This document shows, in pieces, positions 1 to 11,673 of a stretch of 64,000 bases of DNA (its first letter is position 1; every line of letters begins with the position of its first letter). Position numbers and translations under genes: made by a program. Source of the DNA: Patella vulgata (Eukaryota; Mollusca; Gastropoda; Patellidae); NCBI RefSeq assembly GCF_932274485.2, contig NC_065883.2, forward strand, positions 15,994,222 through 16,058,221, given 5' to 3'. A model generated the notes under the pieces. The model did not search any database and had not been told where the DNA came from. It saw only the letters and a list, made by a program, of their open reading frames with translations.

Positions 1-429
1 CTGAGCCGAGGTTAGGAAACACTTAGCGTGATATTGCAGTTGGGTTCACTTCATTTGTGTAATTTAAAGACACGAACATGTTATAAATATGGCGTAGCTC
101 AGTAAAATGAGTTAGTGTTAAGTTTTGAGGTAAATAATTAAATAATAAATATATTTTAAGTGTTTGTCTCCTCAGAATCATATAATTATAGAAAAAACTA
201 ATTTTGAAAATGGCCATGCATATCAAATTTAAAATTGAATTTATTTTCCCAAAGTATAATGGGATCCTGGTGAACTATTTAGCTGACACAAACTCGTATA
301 GCAGAAACACTAGCACTAACATTTTGTTCTGACCTCACCAAATGTGTAGGCGGGTTTTCCGGCCATTGTCGATCCCAACGATCATGACTTAATTCTTTTT
401 TTTTACAGCAATAGACATATACATAGAAA
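1..429 (+). promoter_or_regulatory. 5' flank and 5'UTR intron end of the D-serine dehydratase gene
   Basis: No coding exon is visible. A pyrimidine run followed by TTTACAG ends at 408, directly before the 21 bases preceding the start codon. The start codon therefore probably lies in the second transcribed exon, with a non-coding first exon further left or outside the window. No TATA box or other promoter element could be assigned. Confidence 0.4.
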
Positions 430-3400
430 ATGAGCAGTGACGCATTGCTAACATCTATATATGACGTATCCACTCCAAACTTTTTGATAGATCTAGATAT
501 TTTAAATGAAAATGCCAAGAAGATGTTGACGACAGCCAGGGAATTAGGGGTAGAATTGCGACCTCATGTCAAAACACATAAATGTCGGTAAGTGTAAAGT
601 ACTTTCAGTGACGGAAATGTTCCTTATTATTTTATTTTTCAGTGATACCACTCAAAATATTTTCTATTTCTATTTAAGTTTAGCACACAGTTGTGAGATG
701 TGAGGCAAGACGACGTGACAAAGTGGAATCAAATTATCTGTTCCAGATAATTAAGGGCAAGGTAAAGTGACAAAAATTGTCACAACACCTGAAATGGGGG
801 TGGGGGGCCTCAAGTACTTTCAGTGACGGAAATGTTCCTTATTATTTTATTTTTCAGTGATACCACTCAAAATATTTTCTATTTCTATTTAAGTTTAGCA
901 CACAGTTGTGAGGCAAGACGACGTGACAAAGTGGAATCAAATTATCTGTTCCAGATAATTAAGGGCAAGGTAAAGTGACAAAAATTGTCACAACACCTGA
1001 AATGGGGGTGGGGGGCCTCAAACAATCATTCACAATACCTTTAATGCCTTTATTTTGGTGTCTAGACATGCTTGAGATGATACTGAACAATAAAAAATGG
1101 ATGAAAATCAAAAATAATGACTTTGGAATTTGTAACTTTGGAAAATACGAAGCAGATATACCATTCAGCACCGCACAGCTACGGGATAAACAACTCAATA
1201 TGGGAAATCACAAAGTCCACAGAGATACCTGAATATATACACTACAACCGTCAAGACTTCAAATTTTGAAAACTATCTTTGTTTTAGCAAACCACGTGCG
1301 TTGAGACTACTATGGAACAAGATGGTGTCATTTTACCGTGCCCTTGACATAATATTTTGTCGGCATTATTTAAGTAGATCCCTTTGATATTTGGATGAAA
1401 AAGAAATGCTATTATGGATTTCATGGTATTTTATATGTTGCGTTGTTTTGTGGGATGACAATCGTTCAATGCTACCATTTGTTTTTAATATAAATAAGGG
1501 TGAAATGGGCGCTACCTGGGCCCTTATTCACGAAAACTTAAACTAAGATACAACCCAAATTTTAAGAAATGCTGCAATTCGATTGGCTGACCAGTAAAAT
1601 CAATTTGCATATATATCCAATGAAGTTGCAGTATTTCTTAAAATTTAGGTTGTAGCTTAGTTTAAGTTTTCGTGAATAAGGGCCCAGTGTTTATATTTTA
1701 GCTATGAAATATGTACATGCTATTGAAGCCAGTTGTTTTATAGTTGTTTTTATATACAGTCACAGTGAAAGTTGTTTGTATATCGAACAGTGAAATAGTT
1801 GCTATTAGTTATTGTTTTTATACGCCCACATTTTCATGTGGACGTATATTGTCGTCGCCCCTGTCCGCCTGTCCGTCCGTTCGCACTTTGTTTGTGGACA
1901 CTCTGCACTCTGCAGGTATTTTTGATTTTGACGTCCGTTCGCACTTTGTTTGTGGACACTCTGCACTCTGCAGGTATTTTCGATTTTGACGAAAATTGAA
2001 ATATAGGTTTATATCCTAAAGATCTCGGTCCCTTTCTGTATTGGCATGTATCGGACCGTAACTTGGTCCTATCAGTGGTTGTTTTTATATTAAATAATAA
2101 ACTAGGTCCTATCAGTAGTTTTTTTTTTATACTAGATAATAAACTAGGTCTTATCAGTAGCTGTTTTTATATTGAATAATAAATAGGTCCTATCAGTTGT
2201 TGTTTTTATATTAAATAATAAATTATAGGTCCTATCAGTAGATGTTTTTATATTAAATAATGAACTAGACCCCATCAGTATTTTTTTTTATTTTTTTTAA
2301 TATTAAATGATGAACTAGGTCCTATCAGATGTTGTTTTTATATATCACAGTGAAATAGGTACTATCAGCACTGGAGGAACTAAATCAAGGATCAGTGTCT
2401 CAACAATAAAAGAAGCTTTGTTTTTCTCTAATGGAGGATTCACGGATATTCTATATGCCGTACCTATCACAGATCACAAAATAAAAGGGTGAGTAGTCAT
2501 TAAGATTCGACTAATATAAAATAAAGTGAAATGAAATGGGGTTTAATGTCCTATTTGTCTGCACCGACTAGGATAATGAATAGTGCTATGAGGGAAATTT
2601 TGCCAGGACAGCGGCGCTACTGCCTACTATTATTTCGAATTCCAACTGCCAAATGTTCTTCTACATGCACGTCAGCCTGTACGCGGGACCTCGGTTTTTC
2701 GTCCTATCCTAGCGACTAAACACTGCCCCTGATCCACCGCCAATGGGAAACCACAGCTGGGATTAATATGACACATTAAGTGCGAAATCCACACATAGAA
2801 AATATGTTTGTTTTTAAAGCTTTCAAGATATAATAAAAGAAGTACCGAGTTTAAAGTTGATGTTTGATAGTATGTATGGTCTAAAATGTATGATTAATAA
2901 TCCACGTAATGATGGTCAACCCTGGGCAGCCATCTTAGATATAGACTGTGGCTACGGTAGAAGTAAGTATGGTGTCTGATACATGTTTCATTCTCGAAAT
3001 GAAATAAAATGAAATGGGGTTTAACGTCCTACTGTTCTGCTCCGAACTGGTCCAATGAAGACAGGCATACGCCATACAGTGTCTTATGAGGGAAATTTTG
3101 CCCGGGCAGCGGCACTACGGCCTACTCTTATATCGAATTCCAATTGTCAAGGGATATTTTACGTGCACACCATTGTGTACACGGGGCTTCGTTTTTTCGT
3201 CCCATCCGAACGACTAGACAGAGAAACACGCCGGCAAATCTGGATGAACTTTCTAGGCCAATGCAGGGATCGAACACCCGACTTCCAGGCTAGCGAGCCA
3301 GCGTCTTACCCACTTGGCCACCGTGACCCCCCGGTTCATTCTCGGTAACACTTCTGTTAAAATAAACTCAAAAGTTCTATGGAAAGCAAATACTGTATTT

Positions 3401-3938
3401 TACTCGGTGCTACGAGTTGTATACCGTCAAAATCATTTCAATAACTTATTCAAAACATATATGTTGATGTTTGAGATATGTCACTTTTGATTGCAAACTA
3501 GGTTATTGAAAGTAAACAATATTATCTCGTTAGTGGTTGACCTTGTATGGGGGGCTGGATGGCCGAATGTTTAGCAAGTGCGCGCTGTATCATAAGGCCT
3601 GTCATTGAGTTAACTGGCGTGGTTTCGAATCCCCGGCTGTATGTGACAAGGGGTAGGGTCGCTTGTCCAACCTCGTGGATTTTCTCGGGGTCCTCCGGTT
3701 TCCTCCCACTGCTAAAGACCCCTACGCACAAACGAATTCTTGAAATGAAATTCAAACCATATGTTAGTCCCTAAATGACATAGTTTGTGTCGAGTGGAGG
3801 TGAAACCCCATCTCGGGGTCCTCCGGTTTCCTCACACTGCTAAAGACCCCTACGCACAAACGAATTATTGAAATGAAATTCAAACCATATGTCAGTCCCT
3901 AAATGACATAGTTTGTGTCGAGTGGAGGTTAAACCCCA

Positions 3939-3970
<32 letters not shown>

Positions 3971-6647
3971 ACTCTCTCTCTCTCTCTCTTATCCTGTAAA
4001 TATGGCTTCAAAGCATGTCGAAAGAATTGATAACATCGCCAGCCACGTTTAAAAATAAATATTGCGTGTGTAATCAAGTCTATTGCTATTTCACAAAACA
4101 TTTAAGTATCAAGCGAAATAGTCATTAAAGTTAACTCAGTTATCCAGGCGCCTGAAAAACAATTTCCGAGAATAAAGATAGAAACAGACATACAAATTCT
4201 GTATTTTTGGCTTTCCATAATTAGTTGGGGGTCGTTCTTGAATTTTCTCAGAGGAACGGCCATGAAAATATTTAGAGATATTGTTTCTACTTCTTCTTGT
4301 AATTTCAGCCGGATTAGAATGGGATGGAGAAGAAGTTTTATCTGTTGCTATGGAAGCCAATGAAAGTAAAAATATAAACTTTTTGGGTTTATATACTCAC
4401 TGTGGGAATTCATACGATGCGAAAAATGTTGAAGAGATCCACAAAGTTGTCGATGAGACTTGCGACAGAATCGCCTCTGTTGCTAAACGGTAAGTGGAAG
4501 TGTTACATCCATACGGTAGAATGAGATGGGACGTTGAAACCTTAATTTTGTACGTTTGCGCTAAATAATTTCGCGCGATGTGCACGAGGCAAGGTATGTT
4601 TTATCTAATCGCAAACGTTCTTCTATTTGAAACTATATGGTCATTTTATTGTATGATATAATTATGTATACGATTCATATATCGATTCAGTCCCATTAAG
4701 GCCTATTGTTATGTTCAATAACAGTGTATTCAGATGTATGGATAATCAAAGAACTTCGTGCAATTTTCTGTAACACAGGTTTTATTTGTAACCTAATCTA
4801 GAGCCACCGTGACACCGTGCTTCAAAGAAAATTTGGTGGTAGTCAAATATAAGAAATAAATGATTTTCTAGCCTAGAAGAACACGGCATTAAATGTGAAA
4901 CTGTTGGCAGCGGTTCTACGCCATCTTGTAATCAACCAACACAGAAAATGGCGAATCTCACTGAAATACATCCTGGTGGTTATATATTTAATGGTAATTA
5001 TATTTTATCCACACACTTAAACTTTTTGAGGCTTTTGTGCAAAATAAAATGCTACATTCTCGCCATCTTCAACAGAAGGTTTGATCTCGCTTTAACCACG
5101 TACATCTTATCAAGGCCTTCACGTTATACCCTGCATATTTCGGCACTAATTTCGATTGGGCACAAGCCCAGCTTGTGAACCTATCAGATTCCTTGGTCGT
5201 CGCAAATACCAAGTCTCGCGCTTTCAAGCTAAAATGTCGACCTGTGATAATCGGGTTGCAAAGTTCAAGGTTCGTCCAATGTCAAGGTTTCCGTGGAGGT
5301 CGCGATGTCACAATCTCTGATTGGACGCTACTGTTCATGTGTCTTTAGATAACATAGCTATAAGTTCGAGAATTGTGAAGTAATCTAGCAACGTCCAGAT
5401 GTTGTAAAACACGCAGTAGTTGCTACAGGAACATGCATTCTCGCAGAATGGAGGGAGAGTCTTGCTACTCAGACAAAAATCATCCATTTCAAGCCACAGA
5501 CCAATGCAAAAAATGTTGTATAGTTGAAGCAAAATCTCCAGATCATGCCCAAGGTGATTTTGCTTCACTGGGTGTCGTACATGGGGCTTTGTAGGCTAAC
5601 TATTTCCAGAGTATTTGACATCTGGTCTAACTTGTTGTAGGTGATTCTCGTCTTGGGGGATTTTCGGATTAATTTGATAATTGTGAAAGGATTTCTTTCT
5701 TCGGGGTGGGATGGGGTGGTATAAGGGTAGATCACTTCAATTTCGTATTAGAAACATGCTAAGCAAGTATTCCGTCACAGATAATATAACTGATTTGAAA
5801 TGGTTTTGTTTTAAAGATTATGGTCACACTTTAAATGGAGCGTGTACAATAAGAGACATCGCTGTCAAGGTAGCAGCAAGAGTTATCTCCCACAAGAAGT
5901 CTAAAAATCACCTCCTCATTGACTGTGGTTTTCTCGCTCTCTCTTTCAATGGTTTTGAAGAAGTTGGTAATTATGGAGACCTGTGTGCTTTTCAAGATCA
6001 TCCCGATTTAAGGTGAGTCATATGCTAATCTCGGGACCATTAATTTTAACTACAAACTAATCATTTTAAAATCCTTTATATTAAAATAATTTATAAAAAT
6101 ACAAAAATGTATTATAATTTGTGTAATATTCAATCAAAAATTCTTCTTTACATTTTACAAAATTAGCCTGGTAATAATTGGGAATGATATTGAATGCATG
6201 TATTTTTTTTACCCCCATACGATCAACATTATTTTCAAACCATCAACCAATCATATGACTCCCGACGACTTACATGTACAAATTTGCTTAGTGCCTGATT
6301 AGATAAAGAGGGTCCCTGGGCTTTAAGAGGCAATTCCTATCCCCAACGCTCACAAAAAACATTTTCTTGAACAAAATGTGAAACATGGACGGGAAATCTT
6401 TCTTAGTTCTTTGCGTTGAATATGCAGATTGGTGTCGCGCTAATAGATTGGATGGAGCTTAACTATGAAATAACTAGACAACTTCAATGTTATTGCACAT
6501 GTTTTCTAGTTTTCACCAGTTTTATTAGAATTCATATAGAGAAGTGGGTGGATTTTCTGTACAATAACAACGAGCATGAACATTCTTATTTCACTCATTA
6601 TTGACAGGTCATTTATATCACGCTTCATTCGTTAACAGGTTTAACAC

Positions 6648-6693
<46 letters not shown>

Positions 6694-8615
6694 GGGGTTT
6701 AACGTCCACTCGACACAAACTAGGTCATTTCGGGACTAACATATGGTTTAATTTTATTTACATAATTCGCTTGCGCGTAGGGCTCTTTAGCAGTGGGAGG
6801 AAACCGGAGGACCCGGAGAAAACCCACGAGGTTGGACAGTTAACACCTTGACCGTCGTGTTATAAATATTGTCACTTAGTGAAGCCGAAGATAATAGCCG
6901 AGGGGGGGGTGCAAAATGATCTAAAGTGTCGCGCTTCGAGCTGTAGCTGGCCGGTCACTTGTGGCTTGTGGTCGTGGTTTCGATCCCTGGTGTGAGCGTA
7001 TGTGACTTGGCGAGTAGGGGCGCCGTCTGAACCTCGTGGGTTTACCTCAGGTACTTCGGTTTCATCCCACAGGAAAGACTCGTGCGCGTGCTAAGATAAT
7101 AAACATGAAAATAACTGGTCTGCGATACCACCCCGTTGGAAGCGGACTTTATACACCAAGAACAACAACCGAAGATCATGATTAGTGTTTACAACTAGAA
7201 TCCGTGTAAGAAATGCCTTTGACACACTGACCACGAGATTGTTAGGCCATGAAAATAAACCGAACAACGAATACAAATTAATTTAATTTTCTTAATCCTA
7301 GGTTAAAGGGCTTAACACAGGAGCTAGGGAAAGTGACTCTGAAGGATGGCGTTTTAGATTTTGATAAATATCCAATTGGTACAATGTTATTTATTTATCC
7401 TTTCCATGTAAGTATATCATAGTACTTATTGGATTACCTTCTTCTAGGAGCCATTTTATGAATTGGAAAATAATGATCCTTGGAGATTACAAAATAGGGA
7501 ACATATACTGAGACATATACTGGATTATTGGATATCTCGTTTGAGAGATACACTTTAAACATACATTATGCAAGAGCTACATCTGTCTATTGCAGGTCAT
7601 TCTTTAGGCCTGAAATGTTATCTAAATTATTAATTAGACATTAATGAACTTATCCAGACCATAATCAACTCTCGATGGCATCGCTAGCCTGTGATCTTTA
7701 GTGGATTATGTTCGGATTTATTGCATAACTTTCCTTCACGATTTAATTTTCATAGTTGATCAATTTGACTGAAATTTTCAGCAAATTGCCTTTACATTAT
7801 CTATTTTTTAACTATTATAGTGAGAACTACCAACTCGTTATCTAATCTCCCATAATGTGTCTTTAATCTTGCTATTTTGAATCATTAGATCGCGACGGTA
7901 ACATTTGATATTTTTATTTCCACGATCGCGTATAGAGCACCACAGATCAATTTTCTGAAACATATAAACTTGATATTGGATAGAATGGATTGTTAAAAAA
8001 ATGGGATTTTATGGTTTTCCTCTGAGGTATAAAATGTGGCTTTTAAGAAGATAGAGCCGGTACAAGTCATACAGTTCTGTGGACGCAACGATATGCAGAG
8101 GTCGGCAACTGCACACCAGTGCTGACAATGTTCGTCGCCGACTACGATCTACCGGATAGTTTTACGTTGGGCCGTTCGTTCGTGGGCCTTAACATCCGGT
8201 TCCACCGAGGAAAATATACCGTTGGGCCAATTCTGACTCGACGCCGTTACTGACCGACAATGTTTCCCCTCGTGCCTAGGTTTCACGCCAAAAAGTTGTT
8301 ATATCCTCCGTTGGTTGTTGTTTTCTTGTTGTGTCAGTAAATGTCCAACCTACAATCATATCAAAAACACATTTCAGCTGCATTGTGTCTAACCAGTACT
8401 TCCATTCAGCAGTGAATTTTCATCGCGTATTTTAGTCAGTTATTTAAAGAAAATTTTAAAGGAAAAGTTAAAGCAAACTAAAATTCCTGTGCGACCGTAA
8501 AATTTACTTTTTGTTTATTTTTTAGTGTTGTAATACTGGTACAAACTTTCACCATTACTACGTACATTCTGGGGACAAGATAGTTGATGTGTGGACTCCA
8601 GTTCGAGGTTGGTGA
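430..8615 (+). CDS. DSD: D-serine dehydratase (fungal/chicken DSD type, PLP- and zinc-dependent), 8 exons, complete
   Basis: Coding exons are 430-587, 2351-2488, 2820-2962, 4309-4489, 4872-4993, 5817-6012, 7302-7407 and 8526-8615. All have GT..AG borders and compatible phases, giving 377 aa, the usual family length. The enzyme removes water and ammonia from D-serine (in some relatives D-threo-3-hydroxyaspartate) to give a 2-oxo acid; it is cytosolic with an alanine-racemase-like fold. Visible family marks are RPHVKTHK with the PLP lysine at K48, ILDIDCGYGR (137-146), YTHCGNSY (175-182), GSGSTPSC, LTEIHPGGY, RVISH, LLIDCGF and the C-terminal DVWTPVRGW. The expected zinc ligands are H348 and C350 in PFHCC, matching the spacing of chicken DSD. 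The start gives a normal-length N terminus. Introns hold SINEs, MITEs and a minisatellite. D-threonine aldolase-like naming is the main alternative; the fold family is certain, the substrate is inferred. Confidence 0.93.
601..1023. repeat. Recent 215-bp direct tandem duplication in intron 1
   Basis: Two adjacent copies (601-815 and 816-1023) start with ACTTTCAGTGACGG and end with GGGGTGGGGGGCCTC. They are near identical except that the second lacks 7 bases (ATGTGAG). The first copy begins 13 bases after the exon 1 donor but does not include it. No coding content. Confidence 0.9.
1516..1687. mobile_element. Fold-back MITE, 172 bp, in intron 1
   Basis: The two ends form a nearly perfect inverted repeat of about 60 bases per arm, starting CTGGGCCCTTATTCACGAAA on both strands, with a short AT-rich centre. 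No coding capacity. The transposon superfamily is not recognised and no convincing target duplication was found. Confidence 0.85.
1817..2010. repeat. Dispersed repeat with a terminal palindrome and an internal tandem duplication
   Basis: It begins with the imperfect palindrome TACGCCCACATTTTCATGTG followed by GACGTA, then a CCGTCCGTTC tract. A segment of about 60 bases (CCGTTCGCACTTTGTTTGTG onward) is then repeated twice in tandem. It looks like the end of a non-autonomous DNA element. The family was not identified from the sequence alone. Confidence 0.5.
2058..2368 (+). repeat. 41-bp minisatellite ending inside exon 2 of the dehydratase gene
   Basis: About seven degenerate units of roughly 41 bp carry the core TAGGTCCTATCAGTAG, a T-rich stretch and ATTAAATAATAAAC. 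The last unit supplies the exon 2 acceptor (ATATATCACAG at 2340-2350) and the first 18 bases of exon 2. A loosely related stretch sits at 1741-1810. Confidence 0.85.
2529..2720 (-). mobile_element. SINE-A copy, truncated at its head (intron 2)
   Basis: Read on the minus strand it ends in GGACGTTAAACCCCATTTCA, the 3' end shared by all SINE-A copies in this window. Only the tail-side part is present; the tRNA-like head is missing. Confidence 0.75.
2998..3332 (-). mobile_element. SINE-A, full-length tRNA-derived copy (intron 3)
   Basis: On the minus strand it starts with a tRNA-like head (box A-like TGGCCAAGTGGGTAAGACG, box B-like GTGTTCGATCCC). A body of about 250 bases follows, then AACCCCATTTCATTT. 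Length is about 335 bp. The head resembles a tRNA but is not a functional tRNA gene. Confidence 0.85.
3548..3945 (+). mobile_element. SINE-B, full-length, with a tandemly duplicated 3' half and a (CT)n tail
   Basis: The tRNA-like head has a box A-like TGGCCGAATG and box B-like GGTTTCGAATCCC. A conserved centre TCCTCCGGTTTCCTCCCACT follows, then the tail-side segment ending AACCCCATCTC. A 128-bp part from the centre to the tail (about 3683-3810) is repeated at 3811-3940. The second copy runs into a (CT)n microsatellite to about 3990. Confidence 0.85.
6640..6851 (-). mobile_element. 5'-truncated SINE-B with a 12-bp target-site duplication (intron 6)
   Basis: The (GA)n run at 6651-6689 is the tail read in reverse, followed by the tail and centre domains; the tRNA head is missing. 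TTAACACCTTGA is present at 6641-6652 and again at 6840-6851. This marks target-primed insertion. Confidence 0.9.
6905..7172 (+). mobile_element. SINE-C, tRNA-derived (intron 6)
   Basis: It has a box B-like GGTTTCGATCCC, a variant of the SINE-B centre (TACTTCGGTTTCATCCCAC) and a different 3' end (GGAAGCGGACTTTATACACC, then AAGAACAACAAC). A second copy lies on the other strand near 45.74-46.01 kb. Confidence 0.7.
7555..7866 (+). mobile_element. TTAA-flanked MITE, short subfamily (intron 7)
   Basis: The ends are ACATACATTATGCAAGAG and, inverted, AGACACATTATGGGAG, bordered by TTAA on both sides. The TTAA target is what piggyBac-type transposases use, but the termini were not matched to a known autonomous element. 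No coding capacity. Confidence 0.8.
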
Positions 8616-8727
8616 TCGGGGACCCCTCAACAGCAACCGAAACATTCCGTAGTTACGTGAACTGGCCTATTTAACATCTTCTGTCATGGGCAGCAACCAC
8701 GCATTTACTAGATTTAATTCTGCACTG

Positions 8728-8733
8728 AATAAA
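8728..8733 (+). terminator. Candidate poly(A) signal of the dehydratase gene
   Basis: AATAAA lies 113 bases after the stop codon and is the first such hexamer downstream of it. No cleavage data are available. Confidence 0.5.
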
Positions 8734-8911
8734 TTTTAATTTATCTCTCTTCGGCGTATCAGTTTGTCTGTTCCCCGTGAAGATATCTGCTGCAATTACA
8801 GGCGGAAAATACGAGATTTTCTTACATACTCAAATTACTAAGAAACGGTATTTCTACTGGACACTATGTTCTTAGCATGCATGATCCCGCCCCATACATT
8901 TACCCTAGAAA

Positions 8912-9085
8912 AAAATGAAAAGGGGTTTAACGTCTTACTGTTGTGCACCAGCTATGTTAACGAAAACGGTTATAATAGGCCATGCAGTTTGCTATGAGGG
9001 AGAATTTACACGGGTAGCGAGCGACTCGACGACCAACTCTTATTTCGAATTCCAACTGCCAAAGGATCTTGTATGTGCCCTCTAA
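8912..9085 (-). mobile_element. SINE-A fragment
   Basis: A diverged tail-side part of SINE-A (AAAAGGGGTTTAACGTCTTA on the plus strand), lacking the tRNA head. Confidence 0.65.
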
Positions 9086-9415
9086 CCTCTACAAAGTTTA
9101 ATAAAATTGTAAACAGACGGACTGACAGTGGTGACGACAATGTGTACCAGTATTAAAATTCATCCACTATACTCCAAAATCATAATCATGAAGTCAATTC
9201 TGAACTATCTAAATTTGATAGATAACAGATCACCGATTAACAGTTAACGTGCCCTTAAAAGTGGTTCTTCTTGCATGCTACACTACATTGGCACAAATAT
9301 CAGGAACCCAGATATACAATGTGTTATCAAGTTGGCATCATAAATATAATATTGTCTGGTGGGTTCATATTACTCGGCTTAGGCCTACTAAAAGACTGTA
9401 CTTGGCTTATTGGCT

Positions 9416-9590
9416 TAGAGAGTGAGAGTTATGGGGTTAAATGTCCACTGGACACAAACTAGTCATTTCAGGACCAACATGTTCAACTTTATTTCAATAG
9501 ATCGCTTGCACATAGGGGTCTTTAACAATGGGAGGAAACCGGAGATTGCGAAGAAAATCCACGAGGTTGGACAGGCGACCCTGCTCCTTT
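9416..9590 (-). mobile_element. SINE-B, 5'-truncated
   Basis: A short GAGAGTGAGAG tail is followed by the GTCCACTGGACACAAACTAG segment, the centre GGGAGGAAACCGGAG and GAGGTTGGACAGGCGACCCT. The tRNA head is missing. Confidence 0.75.
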
Positions 9591-9689
9591 TCAGCTTTAC
9601 ACAACTTTCTCCCTTGATAATTACCCAAAATGATGACTGAACATCTATGTGATCAGCTTCAATTTTGATTTTATTACAATTTAACAAAA

Positions 9690-10330
9690 CCTTCCATAAG
9701 TAATAAATATAAGAGCATCAAAAAGTCTATTTATCACCCCACTTAACCTGGGCAGAAAATGCACAGTATAGAACTTACCTCCGGTACTGATGCAATGAAA
9801 CTACATGTATGCAACAAGATTCATCACTCTCACAAGGAGCCCCAAAGCATTCACATATCAAATCAAATCTGCTTGGTCCAAGCAGAAAATGCCATAAGTA
9901 TCACTACTCTCAATTAATTAAAATTAAAGTTTTCATGTCCCAAAGCATCAACCAATGAAATTGCTTATTTCTACTTAGCCTCAGTAGAAAATGCTCATCT
10001 TCAGCTCCATCAAGGCAATTGACCTTATAAATACATGTACCTATACGAAGTTTGAATATTCTACCTCAATTAGAAGCAGAGACTTCAAAACATGTGACGG
10101 ATAGACAAATGAATACCTGCTTTCTCCAACAGGGTTGGACAATAAACAAATTTGTACCAAATCTGGATTTTCTATTCACACAAAATATTGACACGTCTAA
10201 TGGACATCTACACCAATTTTGAACTTTATACTTCCAAATATTGTGTTCCAAAAAGTGTGATGGATAGATAAACAGACAAACCCATTTTAATAGTTCTCTG
10301 AAAGGGTAAGAAAATACACACATTTGTACC
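9690..10330 (+). repeat. Old, diverged copy of the 146-bp tandem-core element
   Basis: Degenerate units share CCCAAAGCATCAACCAAT, AAAATGCTCATCTTC, CCATCAAGGCAATTGACC and TTGAATATTCTA with the younger arrays at 35.7 and 56.5 kb. The run ends GTGTGATGGATAGATAAACA then CCCATTTTAATAG, matching the right end of those elements. No coding content. Confidence 0.7.
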
Positions 10331-10804
10331 AAATCTGAAATTTTTATTTACTCAAAAAAGTTAAAACTAAAGGCTGATATAACACCATTAGTTACATTTC
10401 AACACAACATGAATGGGTAGGATTGACAATCCAACCAAAAAATATACTTCATAGAAGCTGAATATTAAACAAATTCAATTTAGATTTAGACTTAAGATTA
10501 GGAGGCAAGGTTAGTTGGTTAAGAGTTACTCCACTTATATATCTAAAGAACAAAAAAAGAAATGACTCCTTTGGTTAGATCATTAGCCCATTCTTTTAAT
10601 CTTTATAGATGATACAACACAATTTGTACATGAAGGACATTTAAGTAGAAGCCACTTTGAATCTGGGAGGAAAATTACATGTAGATGGTAGCCTACATGT
10701 GCATATATTTATATAAATCTAATTTGCGCATCCCTGGAGATACATGTATATAGTCAAGTTAAATCACATCACACCGAAATATTTTGCCCTATTAAAGATC
10801 CTCT

Positions 10805-10970
10805 TTAAAGTGACTCCCTTCCAATTGCAAGGTTTTTAATGGATATTGTATCCAATATACATGTCTGACACAAAACAGCATTGTATTAAAGTGACTCCCC
10901 TGCAATTGCAAGGTTTTTAACTGATATTGTATCTAATATACATGCCTGGCACATAACAGCATTGTATTAA
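10805..10970. repeat. Two-copy tandem duplication, period 81 bp
   Basis: Two copies of TTAAAGTGACTCCC..CAATTGCAAGGTTTTTAA..AACAGCATTGTATTAA lie end to end with about 10% mismatch. They are intergenic, downstream of the RRM gene's stop codon. Confidence 0.8.
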
Positions 10971-11673
10971 GAAATCAAAAACCATAGTCTATATAAATGT
11001 CTAATACATTAATAATTTACTGACTGTCAAAATCCCATTCTGAAAATAATTCAGTTAATTTTATGTACACCATCAAATAAATCATGTACATGTATATTCA
11101 AATTAGATTTAGTCTTATTGCTTATTGTGCCAGTCAGACTCGATCAAAAGGCATCTTTAAGAATTGATCATACAATTGACTGGCACAGCAATTTAGACTA
11201 TAATGTAGACTCTGTTTGTATATTCTCCATTGTATAGAAAACATTGTACCACCACACCAACATCAAGTATTAACATTAATATTCAAAGAATATTTCATCA
11301 TAATAATAATAAATTAACTCTAGTTATGAATGTATATAAATAATAGCCTCTCTGTCACTCAGATTAAACACTGTTTCACAAACATCAATATAAATTGTCT
11401 CGTCTTTTGCGGACATCCACCAGATCATTTTGACAGACACAAATCATCCATCAACACACACAAAAGTTTGAAACATGCGATCAGATCAAGTACAATATAT
11501 CTCAGTTAATCCAATGAATATCAACAACAATATGGAAACAGTGCACATAAATTCAGACCAAAATTTACGTATTTTTGAAATTTTTTTGCAAATCCGTCTG
11601 TTGTGTAAGTGGATGATGAATACAGTATTAAACTGAAGACGGACAGGCTTCCAGGTCATGGTTGGTGAGATCT

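Noticed and set aside
2998-3348. tRNA gene or 97-residue protein
   Set aside because: The tRNA-like boxes belong to the head of a SINE present in several copies, the cloverleaf is not complete, and the open frame is the SINE read in reverse.
3547-3774. 75-residue open frame as a gene
   Set aside because: It is SINE-B sequence; the same frame fragments recur at every SINE-B copy.
6650-6690. (GA)n run as a promoter or regulatory GAGA site
   Set aside because: It is the simple-repeat tail of a SINE-B insertion with a clear target duplication.
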